A stretch of 64,000 nucleotides of DNA, taken from positions 62,001-126,000 of the forward strand of contig NZ_AEDD01000004.1 of the NCBI RefSeq assembly GCF_000179615.1. The letters run 5' to 3'. Of this stretch, positions 17,301 to 27,300 are shown piece by piece; the first letter of the stretch is position 1; each line of letters starts with the position of its first letter. Origin of the DNA: Paenibacillus curdlanolyticus YK9 (GTDB lineage: Bacteria > Bacillota > Bacilli > Paenibacillales > Paenibacillaceae). The notes under the pieces are model-generated. The model saw only the letters and a program-made list of their open reading frames with translations, did no database searches and had not been told where the DNA came from. The translations under genes were made by a program, and so were the position numbers.

Positions 17301-20300
17301 ACGTAATCGTATGCTTGCTGGAATAACCCCGCTCCGTGCGATTAAACGTATGCTGCACCTGCTCCGTTTCGGACGGCGTCATGATCGCAAGCGATCCAAT
17401 CGGCGCTTCCGGCCGCTCCACGATTGAGCGAAGCAGCTGTACGAAGTGATCCGCCATGCGGCGCACCGTCTCTTCCTTGAACAGGGACGTGCTGTACTCC
17501 AGCGTAGCGTGCAGCATTTGATCCTGCTCGACGACGGAAAGCGTCACATCGAACTTGGCCACGGTTTGCTGAAGCTCGTAAGGCTGGAACATCAACGAAT
17601 CGATGGCAAGCGCGCCCGCTTCGGCATTTTGCAAAATCAGCATCGTATCGAACAGCGGATTGCGGCTGAAATCGCGCGTCGCATGCAGCTTTGCCACCAG
17701 CTCCTCGAACGGGTACTCCTGATGCTCGAACGCCTTCAGCGCATTCGCTTTGACCTCTTCCGCGTACGCAAGAAACGGCTTGTCCTGCGACGGGTAATTG
17801 CGCAGCGCAAGCGTGTTGATGAACATGCCGAACATCGGCTCCAGCTCCGCTGCCACCCTGCCTGCGATCGGCGTGCCGACGACGATGTCCTCTTGGCCCG
17901 TGTAATGGTGCAGCATAGCCGTATAAGCTGCCAGCAGCAGCATGAACAACGTGCCGCCGGTCTGCGCCGCTACCTGACGCACTTGCTCCGTCAGCTCCCG
18001 CTCCACCGCAAACGTGACAGTCGATCCCTCGAAGCTCCGAACGGCCGGCCTGACGTAATCCGTTGGCAGCTCCAGCACCGGCAGCTCGCCTGCGAACGTA
18101 TCGATCCAATAGCGCTCTTGCTCGCGATAGCGGCCATCCGCCATTCGCTGGCGCTGCCACACCGCATAATCGTTATACTGAACGCGCAGCGGAGGCAATG
18201 CCTCTCCCGCGTACAGCTGGGAAAACTCCCGCAGCAGAATGCCCATCGACGTGCCGTCCGTCACGATATGATGCATATCGAACAGCAGCAGGTGGCGATC
18301 TGGCGACAGCTCGCACAGCTCCATGCGGTAAAGCGGCGCCTGGCTCAAATCAAACGGGCGAACGAATGCGCGAACCTTGCGCTCGATATCGTTCTCATTC
18401 AGCTTGCTGTAAGCAAGGCTGAACGACGCTTTCGGATGAATGCGCTGAACAGGCTCCCCGTCGATCATCTCGAAACTTGTCCGCAAAGCGGCATGGCGTG
18501 CCGCCAATTCGCGGAACGTTGCCTCTAGTCGCAAGCGATCCACCGTTCCCTCGACCATGATCGCTGCCGGAACGTTATAGCCGGTGTCGTCGCCGACCAT
18601 TTGATTGAGGATGAACAGCCGTTTTTGGGCAAAGGAGGTTGGATAGTACGCCTGCTCAGCCGCAATCGGAATCGACACATATTCAAGCTGCTGCATGCCG
18701 TCGATCGCTTCCGCCATCTGTTCAAGCGTCGGATATTCGAACACATGCCGCAGCGGGAAGCTGACGCCCATTGCCTTATGCACTTTCGTCGCCAAGGACG
18801 TTGCACGCAAGGAATGTCCGCCAATTTCAAAGAAATGGTCGTGAACGCCGACTTTGTCTACCCCGAGCACATCCGTCCAAATTTTGGCCAGCTGCCTCTC
18901 TGTTGCCGTTCGGGGCGCCGTGTAGGCGGTTCCCATATCCGCGCCATGCTCCGGCTCCGGCAGCGCCTTGCGGTCGATCTTGCCGTTCGACGTAAGCGGC
19001 AGCCGCTCCAGCTGGACGAACGCCGAAGGAATCATATAGCCCGGCAGCCTGCCTGACAAATGCTCGCGCAGCTGCTGCGCCGTGAGTGGCTCGCCTGCTG
19101 CGATATAAGCGCAAAGATAGGCGTTGCCCTGATCGTCCTGCTTCGCAAGCACGACGACCTCCCTTACATCCGGATGCTGCACGAGCTGGCTCTCGATCTC
19201 GCCGAGCTCGACGCGGAAGCCGCGGATTTTGACCTGATGGTCCTTCCTTCCGAGGAACTCCATCTGGCCGCTTGGCAGCATGCGCCCTAAGTCGCCGGTC
19301 CGGTACATCCGCTCCTGCGCCCCATTGCGGAACGGGTTAGGCACGAAGGCGGTGGCCGTCTTCGCTTCATCGTTCATATACCCGCGCGCCACGCCGACGC
19401 CGCCAATGTAGAGCTCGCCCGCTACGCCGAAAGGCACCGGCCTCTTGTCGTCGTTCAAAATATAAAAATAGTTGTTGTTCATCGGCTGGCCATAAGGAAT
19501 GCTCGTCTGCGTCTTGGACACCGAGCCCGGTTGAACCGGATAATAGTTCGACCAGACCGTCGCCTCCGTCGCGCCGCCCAGCGCAATGACTTCCGCATTC
19601 GGGAAGAAATCGCGAATGGCATCCGGGAGCGGAACCGGAATCCAGTCTCCGCTCATGAACACGAGCCGCAGCTCATGCTGAAGGAAGTCCGGCTCTTCCT
19701 GTCTGATCATATTGACGAGATGGTTCATCGTCGAAGGCACGGAATCCCAGAACGTTATGCGCTCTTCTCGCATGAGGCGCATCAGCTCCTCATGGTTCTG
19801 CACCTGCTCCTGCCTTGCGATGACGATCTGGCCGCCGCAGGCAAGCGTACCGAATATGTCGTAGACCGACAGGTCAAAGCACATCGAGGTAATGAACAGC
19901 AGCGTATCCCGTTCCCCAACTTCAAACCGTTCATTCACCCACTGGACCAGATTGACCGCAGCATGATGCTCGATCATAACGCCCTTCGGCACGCCCGTCG
20001 ATCCCGAGGTGTAGATAATATAAGCGAGGTCGTTCGCATCTTTGTCCAAGCTTAGGTTCGCGTCCTCATAAGCGGCATGCGCGCCGTCTGCCAGCACGAT
20101 CGTGTTGTCCAAGCCAAGCCCATAATCGCGATCCGCAAGCAGCGCTGCGATTTCTGCATTGCTGGCGATGTACGCTTTGCGAGAATCCGGGTAAGCCGGA
20201 TCAATCGGCACATAAGCCGCGCCAGCCTTGAGGATGGCGTACATGCCCGCTATCATGTCAAAGCCCCGCTCCGCAATTAGCCCGACGCGATCGCCGGATT

Positions 20301-23300
20301 GGACGCCTCGATCGACCAGCAGCCGCGCGATTTGATTCGCCCGCTGGTTCAGCTCAGCATACGTGAGGGTGCTGCCGTCCTGTTTCAGCGCGATATGACG
20401 CGGCGTCTTCGCCGTCTGCTCTTCCAGCAGCTGATGCAGCGTAGCTGTCCGGGCGTAGTCCGTTTCGGTATCGTTAAAATCATAAACGATCCGCTTCTGC
20501 TCCGACTCCGACAGCAGCGGCAAGTCCCGCAGGCTCATCGCCGGATCGGCGGCCAATTGGCGCAGCACGCGCACGTACAGCTCGAACGCCGTCTGAATCT
20601 CAGATTCGTCGAAGAACGCTTTGGCATATTTGATCTGAATGTGCATTTGAGACATCGCGCACGATACTTCCAAATCGAACAGGGTATTCGTCATTTCGCT
20701 GGATTCGAGCTGAAGCTGGCGACCTGATCCTCTAATGAACGCATTGTCCTCCAGCCCGTCCATGACGTGGAAATCGGTGAAGTTGAACAACGCGTCGAAG
20801 ATCGGATTTTCCCGATCCCCTCTTCCGTCGCCAATCTCTTGCGCGATATCGACGAGGAACAGCTCATGCGCGAATGCGGCATGCATCGACCGCTTCACCT
20901 GCTCCAGCAGCTCCAGCCCCGTCCATGCGCGGTCAATCTCCAACCGGAACGGGAGCGTGTTCAAGAAGCAGCCCAGCATCGCGTCGCCGTCTTCGATCGG
21001 AGGTCGGTCATGGGTAACGATTCCCGTCACCAGATCCTGCTCGGTCGTCAGCGTGTGCATGACGAATACATAAGCGGCAAAACAGATGTCACGCGTCGAA
21101 TACGCATGCTGCTGCGACAGCTTTGTCAGCGCCGCGCTCGTTTCAGCGTCTGCTTGCTTGCGGTAGATCGCGATGCCCGACGCTTCTGCAACGCGCTTGC
21201 CCGCCAGATTGAACGGCAGCTTATTGCGCGTGTACCCGCCGAGATAATCCTTCCAGAAGCGCTTCGTCTCCTCGGACGACTGGCGGGCCATTTGAATCGC
21301 GACATAATCCTTGTAGCTCGCCTTAAGAGCAGGGCTTTGGACAGCTTGCCCTTTCAACAGCGCGCTGTAAGCTTCCGTCAGCTCCTTGTTGAACGAAGCC
21401 ACGCTCCAGCCGTCGAGAACCGCATGATGGAACGAGAGTACGACGCAGAAGTCGCGCGCGCCGAGCCGGAACAGGCGCAGCCGCCAGAGCAGCTCGCCGC
21501 CGCCGAAGCGGAACCGGTCCGACAGATCCTGCTCCATAACGGTCCGAATCGCCTGCTCCTGCGACGCCTCCTCCAGCTCGGACAGATCGGCCAGCTCCAA
21601 CTGGGGCAGCCGCCCGCCGTGCACGATTTGAATCGGAGCGCTATAGCGGTCCAGCTCCATTGATGTACGCAAAATGGGATGCCGCAGCACAACCGTATGA
21701 ATCGCTTGCTGGAACGCCGCCCAATCGAAATTCGGCATATCGAGCATGAAGTAGAACTGATCGTGATAGATCGGCTCCTCCGGCATCATCTGCGAGTAGA
21801 ACACCATGCTCTGCTGAATGCTGCTCAGCGGATAATAGTCCTCGGCGTCCGCCGGGAGCGGACGCTCTGCCGTCTCGCCGGCAATCGCTGCCGTGAAGCC
21901 GGCCAGCAGCTGCTCACCGCTGGCATGGCTGCTTGCAGCGGAGGACCGTGCCGACAGCATGGCTGCCAGTCCAGCGATTGTCGGATCGCGGTAAAAGTCC
22001 GCAACAGCGACCGCAAGTCCAAGCTGGGACTGGATTTTGCTAATAATCCGGATGACCTTGATGGAATCGCCGCCAATGGCGAAGAAGGAATCGTCCAGTC
22101 CGACCTGCGGCAGCTTCAATACGTCCTGCCAGATCGCAGCCAACTGCTGCTCAACTTCGCTCTGCGGCTCTCGGTAAGCCGTGCCAGCGGATACGCCAAC
22201 CTGCGGCTCCGGCAGCGAACGGCGGTCGATTTTGCCATTGGACGTCAGCGGCATCCGGTCAAGCTGAACGAAGTAAGCCGGAATCATGTAGCTCGGCAGC
22301 TCGCGCGCCAGCAGCTCTCTCAGCTCGCTCGTCGTATAAGGCTGGTCCGCTACAAAATAAGCGCACAGCTCCTTCTGTCCGTCTGCATCCTCCCGGGCGA
22401 GGACGATCGATTCGCGCACGCCCGCCTTCAGCAGCTGCGCCTCTATCTCGCCAAGCTCAATGCGGTAGCCGCGGATTTTGACCTGATGATCGATCCGCCC
22501 CAAATATTCCAGATTGCCGTCAGGCAGCCATCTCGCCAAGTCCCCGGACCGGTACATCCGCTCGCCCGGCGCGAACGGATGGTCGATGAACTTCTCCGCC
22601 GTCAGCTCGGGACGATTCAAGTAGCCTCTCGCCAGCCCGTCGCCGGAAACATGCAGCTCGCCGGGCACGCCGATCGGCTGAAGCCGGCCATGCTCGTCCA
22701 GCACATACGCGCGCAAAGTCGGAATCGCGGTGCCGATGTTGCTTTTCGCCTGCGCGATTTCGACCTCCGTAATTTCCTTGTACGTAACGTGAACGGTTGT
22801 CTCCGTGATGCCGTACATGTTGATGAGCTGCGTGCTCGGATATTTGGCTCTCCAGTTTCGAAGCGCGTAGGGGCTCAAAGCTTCCCCGCCGAAAATAACT
22901 TGCCGCAAGCTCAACCGGCCCTCGGCAGCCTCATCCTCTTGGATGATCTGATAGAACGAAGTCGGCGTCTGGTTCAAAATGGTCACCTGCTCCTCCAGCA
23001 GCAGCTGGCGGAACTGCTGCGGGCTTCTCGCCATCAAGGCAGGCACGATGACAAGCTTGCCGCCGTAGAGCAGCGCGCCGTACATCTCCCATACGGAGAA
23101 GTCGAAGCAGAACGAGTGGAACAGCGTCCACGTATCGTCCGGTCCGAAGTCGAACAGGTTACGGCTGTTGAATAGCAGCCGCACGACATTTCGATGCTCG
23201 ATCAGGACGCCCTTCGGCCGCCCCGTCGAACCTGAAGTATAGATCACATAAGCAAGGTGATCCGGTCCGGATACGCTCGCCAGATTGGAGCCATCGGCTG

Positions 23301-24378
23301 CGTAAGAGACTTCCTCGTCGATCGCGATGATGCAGCCGCCGAACCCCGACAGATCCGCCGCAGAGCGCTGCGTCAGCAGCAGCTTGATGCCTGAATCGTC
23401 CATCATGTAGGCGATGCGCTCTTGCGGATAAGTCGGATCGATCGGGACGTAAGCGCCGCCCGCCTTGAGGATGGCGAGCATGCCTACCACCGTATGGATG
23501 GAGCGATCCGCGATTAGGCCGACCAATTGGTCGGCGCACACGCCTTGCTCGCGCAGCGTGCGGGCAAGCTGATTCGCCCGGCTGTTCAATTCCGCATAAG
23601 TGACGCGGCTGCCTTCGCAAACGAGGGCTACCCTCTCCGGCACGGCTGCAGCCTGCTCCTCAAACAGCTGGTGAATCGACTTCTCCCGCGGATAAGCGGC
23701 ATCCGTATCGTTAAAGCCGACCGACAGCAGCCTTCTTTCTTCTGCATCCAGCAGGTCGATTTCGCTTAATGCCATGCCAGGAGAAGACATCACAGCCGTA
23801 TAGAACCGAATAAGCTGCCCTGCGATGGCCTCCACCGTCGACGCATTGTACAGCCCCGCATCATAGTGGAGCGTTATCGTCAGCGCCTCTTCCGCCTTGA
23901 CGAAGGAGAAGCGAAGGTCAGCGTCCCACGCCTCTTCTCCCGCCTGATCCTGTAAGCCTTCGAGCAGGACAGCGACGCCATAGCGGCTTCGCTCCTGCCC
24001 GTGAACGCCATCCTGCTCATGGGCGGCCATAACCGCCCGTTTGATTACAGAAAGCCAGTCCTTGTACGCCATACTGCTGCTTTGTTCAATCGCAATGCCC
24101 AATAAGCCGTTCGCTTCGGACGAATCGGAAACATCGGATGCATCGCTGCGGAACATCGGCGCTCCGATAACGACTTCGCCTTGGCGGGTATATTGGCTCA
24201 ATAAATACGCAACGCCGGATACGAAGATGAGAAACAGGCCATGGCCGGAGCCTTTGCTCGTCGAGAGAAGCTGGGCAGTCAATTCGCCGGGAAGCGCGCG
24301 GCTCCAATTCGCCATCGTCCGCTCGCTGCGGTCGGAACGTGCCATATCGTAAGGAAAGGAGTAAAGTTCCGTCACCAT
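14338..24378 (-). CDS. Three-module NRPS ending in a BtrH/C39-like domain
   Basis: 3346 residues. Order: half condensation domain without HHxxxDG (~1-215); A1 (~225-720), pocket residues DFWNIGMVHK, the known Thr code; PCP1 (GGDS, Ser ~771); C (HHAVLDG, ~983); A2 (~1300-1800), DLYDVMLVWK, Cys-like but altered; PCP2 (GGHS, ~1855); C (HHIVTDG, ~2035); A3 (~2350-2850), DILQLGMVWK, Gly-type; PCP3 (GGHS, ~2899); then ~400 residues (2940-3346) with no GxSxG thioesterase motif. This end instead shows Cys2973 (YYYPCFNAV), His3109 (FDHSLLVID) and Asp3125 (VYDASFG), resembling the BtrH N-terminal acyltransferase fold plus a helical tail. No epimerisation domain was seen. GGAGG precedes the start, 12 bases after the previous gene. 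Pocket residues were aligned by eye to GrsA. Confidence 0.93.
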   Translation of the reverse strand: MVTELYSFPYDMARSDRSERTMANWSRALPGELTAQLLSTSKGSGHGLFLIFVSGVAYLLSQYTRQGEVVIGAPMFRSDASDVSDSSEANGLLGIAIEQSSSMAYKDWLSVIKRAVMAAHEQDGVHGQERSRYGVAVLLEGLQDQAGEEAWDADLRFSFVKAEEALTITLHYDAGLYNASTVEAIAGQLIRFYTAVMSSPGMALSEIDLLDAEERRLLSVGFNDTDAAYPREKSIHQLFEEQAAAVPERVALVCEGSRVTYAELNSRANQLARTLREQGVCADQLVGLIADRSIHTVVGMLAILKAGGAYVPIDPTYPQERIAYMMDDSGIKLLLTQRSAADLSGFGGCIIAIDEEVSYAADGSNLASVSGPDHLAYVIYTSGSTGRPKGVLIEHRNVVRLLFNSRNLFDFGPDDTWTLFHSFCFDFSVWEMYGALLYGGKLVIVPALMARSPQQFRQLLLEEQVTILNQTPTSFYQIIQEDEAAEGRLSLRQVIFGGEALSPYALRNWRAKYPSTQLINMYGITETTVHVTYKEITEVEIAQAKSNIGTAIPTLRAYVLDEHGRLQPIGVPGELHVSGDGLARGYLNRPELTAEKFIDHPFAPGERMYRSGDLARWLPDGNLEYLGRIDHQVKIRGYRIELGEIEAQLLKAGVRESIVLAREDADGQKELCAYFVADQPYTTSELRELLARELPSYMIPAYFVQLDRMPLTSNGKIDRRSLPEPQVGVSAGTAYREPQSEVEQQLAAIWQDVLKLPQVGLDDSFFAIGGDSIKVIRIISKIQSQLGLAVAVADFYRDPTIAGLAAMLSARSSAASSHASGEQLLAGFTAAIAGETAERPLPADAEDYYPLSSIQQSMVFYSQMMPEEPIYHDQFYFMLDMPNFDWAAFQQAIHTVVLRHPILRTSMELDRYSAPIQIVHGGRLPQLELADLSELEEASQEQAIRTVMEQDLSDRFRFGGGELLWRLRLFRLGARDFCVVLSFHHAVLDGWSVASFNKELTEAYSALLKGQAVQSPALKASYKDYVAIQMARQSSEETKRFWKDYLGGYTRNKLPFNLAGKRVAEASGIAIYRKQADAETSAALTKLSQQHAYSTRDICFAAYVFVMHTLTTEQDLVTGIVTHDRPPIEDGDAMLGCFLNTLPFRLEIDRAWTGLELLEQVKRSMHAAFAHELFLVDIAQEIGDGRGDRENPIFDALFNFTDFHVMDGLEDNAFIRGSGRQLQLESSEMTNTLFDLEVSCAMSQMHIQIKYAKAFFDESEIQTAFELYVRVLRQLAADPAMSLRDLPLLSESEQKRIVYDFNDTETDYARTATLHQLLEEQTAKTPRHIALKQDGSTLTYAELNQRANQIARLLVDRGVQSGDRVGLIAERGFDMIAGMYAILKAGAAYVPIDPAYPDSRKAYIASNAEIAALLADRDYGLGLDNTIVLADGAHAAYEDANLSLDKDANDLAYIIYTSGSTGVPKGVMIEHHAAVNLVQWVNERFEVGERDTLLFITSMCFDLSVYDIFGTLACGGQIVIARQEQVQNHEELMRLMREERITFWDSVPSTMNHLVNMIRQEEPDFLQHELRLVFMSGDWIPVPLPDAIRDFFPNAEVIALGGATEATVWSNYYPVQPGSVSKTQTSIPYGQPMNNNYFYILNDDKRPVPFGVAGELYIGGVGVARGYMNDEAKTATAFVPNPFRNGAQERMYRTGDLGRMLPSGQMEFLGRKDHQVKIRGFRVELGEIESQLVQHPDVREVVVLAKQDDQGNAYLCAYIAAGEPLTAQQLREHLSGRLPGYMIPSAFVQLERLPLTSNGKIDRKALPEPEHGADMGTAYTAPRTATERQLAKIWTDVLGVDKVGVHDHFFEIGGHSLRATSLATKVHKAMGVSFPLRHVFEYPTLEQMAEAIDGMQQLEYVSIPIAAEQAYYPTSFAQKRLFILNQMVGDDTGYNVPAAIMVEGTVDRLRLEATFRELAARHAALRTSFEMIDGEPVQRIHPKASFSLAYSKLNENDIERKVRAFVRPFDLSQAPLYRMELCELSPDRHLLLFDMHHIVTDGTSMGILLREFSQLYAGEALPPLRVQYNDYAVWQRQRMADGRYREQERYWIDTFAGELPVLELPTDYVRPAVRSFEGSTVTFAVERELTEQVRQVAAQTGGTLFMLLLAAYTAMLHHYTGQEDIVVGTPIAGRVAAELEPMFGMFINTLALRNYPSQDKPFLAYAEEVKANALKAFEHQEYPFEELVAKLHATRDFSRNPLFDTMLILQNAEAGALAIDSLMFQPYELQQTVAKFDVTLSVVEQDQMLHATLEYSTSLFKEETVRRMADHFVQLLRSIVERPEAPIGSLAIMTPSETEQVQHTFNRTERGYSSKHTITSLFEEQAARTPDAIALAYADTRLTYRELNARANEAAAIMRGKGVGADSIVGLLVERSPALVIGMLAILKAGGAYLPIDPEYPQDRIRYMLEDSRAGHLYADGNRELPFFDGVRIDSAVPANDGQAELAGGLAYAHTPNVEPCHTSDSLAYVIYTSGSTGLPKGVMIEHRNVVNLIIGMSERIDLSAGRKLLSLTTVSFDIFVLESLVPLTQGCTVILGSDEDQRDPVRISRLVNEHGVHIVQMTPSRMRLWMNDPDHKHGLKQLTDVLVGGEPLPPKLRDDLSKATHAKIFNMYGPTETTVWSSMAEVPAEGAITIGSPIANTQIYIVNSGGRMQPIGAVGELCIAGDGLARGYLNREALTAEKFVDNPFEPGKRMYRTGDMARWLPDGTLACLGRADHQVKIRGYRIELGEIENQVRKLAPVQEIAVIARDDEAGGKLLCAYYTAEEELGASQLRAALSQQLPSYMIPSHFVQMDALPLTPNGKLDRQSLPVPAGIPSSSAAYEAPKDELESMLAAIWQEVLSVARVGMHDNFFELGGHSLHAIQVIARTNALQLGLSVKDIWDYPTIRLLRERQTAVNPAAASSAVVTTAAPKRTYNAQFAVNYQYPYYYPCFNAVLYEKIHYQYGFPLARSVLPAVDGLVLPTLEFESAGTGAEAEVEASQCRKLPFVPAMGLAELLAEAGITFEFTSYPSLEEGVAAIDRCLAKGEVAAIGGISYYLNYTSDYRLPDEECRSRIAASNTSRMAFDHSLLVIDRTERGYIVYDASFGFMGEIPRQDLYDSFTGYWSMACLDDRPEWANYAFRVFHSDRPLEGRTADPDWALRIFIEQVNGYLGLESLPYAWEGRAYTRFTGISAIGEWARVLRVGPSSMPDEAFLSLMQAVSIDWKYNFVFLRDLLDDLGQQFSGFQGASLPVQEIVETLSDAYETCQHLLNSQYGTFSLELAQKVELIRIRMAAMLPEWREQAFALLSLSGNEHNAVTGVDVR

Positions 24379-24390
24379 AATTCCTCCATT

Positions 24391-27300
24391 CTAAAAGTTG
24401 AATTCCACGTCCTCGAATACGGTCCGTTTCGGCCTCGGGCGAGCGCCTTGCAGCTCCACATGCCGCGCCTCGGCGGTTGGATCAGCTGCAATTGCACGCA
24501 GGATGCGGACGTAATCGTCCAGCAGCACAGCCATCGTCTCGGGGCGGAATAGCTTGGAGGCATAATCCAGCGCTAGCATGAATCCGTCCTCCGATGCTGA
24601 CGCCTCCAGCGTGAGGTCAAACTTCGCCGTCCTCGGACGGAACGATAGAAGCTCCGCTCGCAGCCCTTCGGCATGCAGCTCGGCTGTCTCTTGATTGTGC
24701 ATGACGAATGCGGCGTCAAATAACGGGTTCCGGCTCACGTCACGCGGAAGGTTAAGCTGCGCGGTCAGTTCCTCCAGCGGGTAGTCTTGATGCTCGAACG
24801 CCGCAATTGTATCGGCCTTGACCGCTTGAAGGAATTGCTCGTAAGGCTGGTCGCCTGCAGGGCGGCAGCGAATGACGAGCATCTGAACGAACATGCCGAT
24901 CAACGGCTGCAAATCAGGGTCGGCGCGTCCTGCGGACGGCGTGCCGATAATAAGATCGTCCTGATTGCTGTATCGTTGAAGCAGCAGCGCGTATGCCGCA
25001 AGCAGCGCCATGTACAGCGTCGCGCCATTGCTCGCTGCGACTGCCTGCAGCTGATCTTGCAGCTCCGGCTCCAGCAGCAGGCTCACGCGGCCGCCTTCGA
25101 AGCTTTGAACGCTTGGACGCGGGAAATCCGTCGGCAGCGCCAAGACTGGAAGCGGACCGCTCAGCGTGCGCTGCCAATATTCGGCGTGGCGACCCATCGT
25201 TCCGTTCTCTACCTGCCGCTGCTGCCATACCGCGTAATCCTTGAATTGAATCCGCAGCTCTGGCAGCTCTTCACCGTTGTATAGCTGGATAAAATCGCGA
25301 ATGAGCACAGCCATTGACACGCCGTCCGACACGATATGATGCATATCGAAGAACAGCGCATAAGCGTCCGCTTCGGTCAGTTTGATAAGCGTTGCCCGCA
25401 ATAGCGGCGCCTGTCCAAGATCAAACGGTTGAATCAGCGAAGCCGCCAATGCTTCCAGCCCCTCTTCCGCTGCCTCGCGGTAACCGAATTGGAACGGCGC
25501 CTCCTGCTGGATGAACTGCATGAATTGGCCGTCCTCGACCGCGAATGAAGTGCGGAGCGACTCGTGGCGGGCAATCAGCGCGCGCAGCGCCTGCTCCGCC
25601 CGTTCACGGTCCAGCGCGCCTTCCAGCCGGAACAGCCCCGGCAGGTTGTAGGCGGTGCTGTCCAACGCCAATTGCTGAATAACGTACAGCCGCAATTGCC
25701 CGGAGGACAACGGATAACAAAGCTGCGCTTCCGCTGGCGTTATGGCCAGCTCCGGCTCCGCTTGCGGCGAAGCTTGCGCAATCGCCTCGGCTTGCTGCCT
25801 GATCGTAGACAGGCGGAACAAGTCCGCGAGCGGCATATTGACGCCGTACGCTTGGAGGATGCGCGAGCGCAAACCGATCGCATGCAGCGAATGGCCGCCG
25901 ATTTCGAAGAACGATTCGGTCATGCCGATCGGGCTTGCCCCGAGCAGCTCGGACCAAATAACGGCGAGCTCCGCTTCCAGCGGGTTGGCCGGCGGTTCGC
26001 CTGCCATATCCTGCGCTTGCAGCTCAGGCGCAGGCAGCGCTTTGAGATCGATCTTGCCGTTCGCATTCAGCGGCAGCGCCTCCAGCTGCTGGAAGCGCGC
26101 CGGGATCATATAGCCCGGCAGCTCTTGCGCCAGCGCTTCCCTGATCGCCGTCACGGTTATCGGACCTGCTGCCACGAAGTAACCGCAAAGGTAAAACTGC
26201 CCTGCCTCGTCGGCGCGGGCGGTTACGACCGCCTCTTGAATGCGCGGCACCTTGCGCAAATGCGCCTCGACCTCGCCGATCTCGATGCGATAGCCGCGGA
26301 TTTTGACCTGATGATCGATCCGTCCGAGGTAGGCAATGTTTCCGTCCGGCTGCCAACGAACCCAGTCGCCTGTGCGGTACATAAGGCCGCCCGGCACATG
26401 CGGGTTGGCGACGAATTTATCCGCCGTCAAATCCAAGCGGTCCCAATACCCGCGCGCCAGCCCCTCGCCCGAAATGCATAGCTCGCCCGGCACGCCAATT
26501 GGCTGCAGCTGCAGCTCGCCGTTCACGATCCATGCCTGGACGTTCGGAAGCGGCCTGCCGATCGGTACATTTGCCCGCGACGGCTCATTCGCCCCCGTCG
26601 TATATCGGGTCGCATAAATCGTCGCTTCCGTTGGGCCGTACAAGTTTTCCAGCTGCGCAGGCAGCGCCGTGCGCTCGTATTGCTCCACCAGCCTGCGAGT
26701 CAACGCTTCGCCGGCTGCGAATATATAAGTCAGCGACTGCAAATGCGCCAGTTGGTCGACCGTCACGCTGTTCAATAGCGCCTGCAGCATCGATGGAACG
26801 AAGTTGATGTGCGTGATGCCATGGCGGCTGATCGCTTGAACGAGCGCATCCGGGTCCTTCTCATCGCCCTGCGGCAAAATGATCAGCTGCCCATTGCCAA
26901 CAAACCAGCCGAACAGCTCGGCCACCGATACGTCAAACGCATACGTCGTTTTGAGCAAATAACGATCATCCGCCTGCAGCGGATACAGCCGCTCTAACTG
27001 GCTGAGCATATGCACGATCGAACGCTGCTCGACCATAACGCCTTTGGGCTTGCCCGTCGATCCCGAGGTAAAGATGACATAAGCCAGATTGGCTGGCGAC
27101 GATATCGGCTCAAGGTTGCGCCCGTCCGTTTCGTACGCTTGCGGATCATCCAGATCGATGGCTTTCCCCGCCGCGAAGCCGCCTCCCGGCAATCGTTCGA
27201 GGAGCCGCCCTTGAAGCAGAAGCAGCTTGGCCCCAGATTCTTGCAAAATCGAAGCGATCCGATCCGCCGGATGCGCCGGGTCAATCGGCACGTACGCGCC

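Noticed and set aside
21679-23175. 498-codon plus-strand ORF inside the last synthetase
   Set aside because: Antisense shadow of a high-GC A/C-domain region; composition typical of mirrored NRPS genes.
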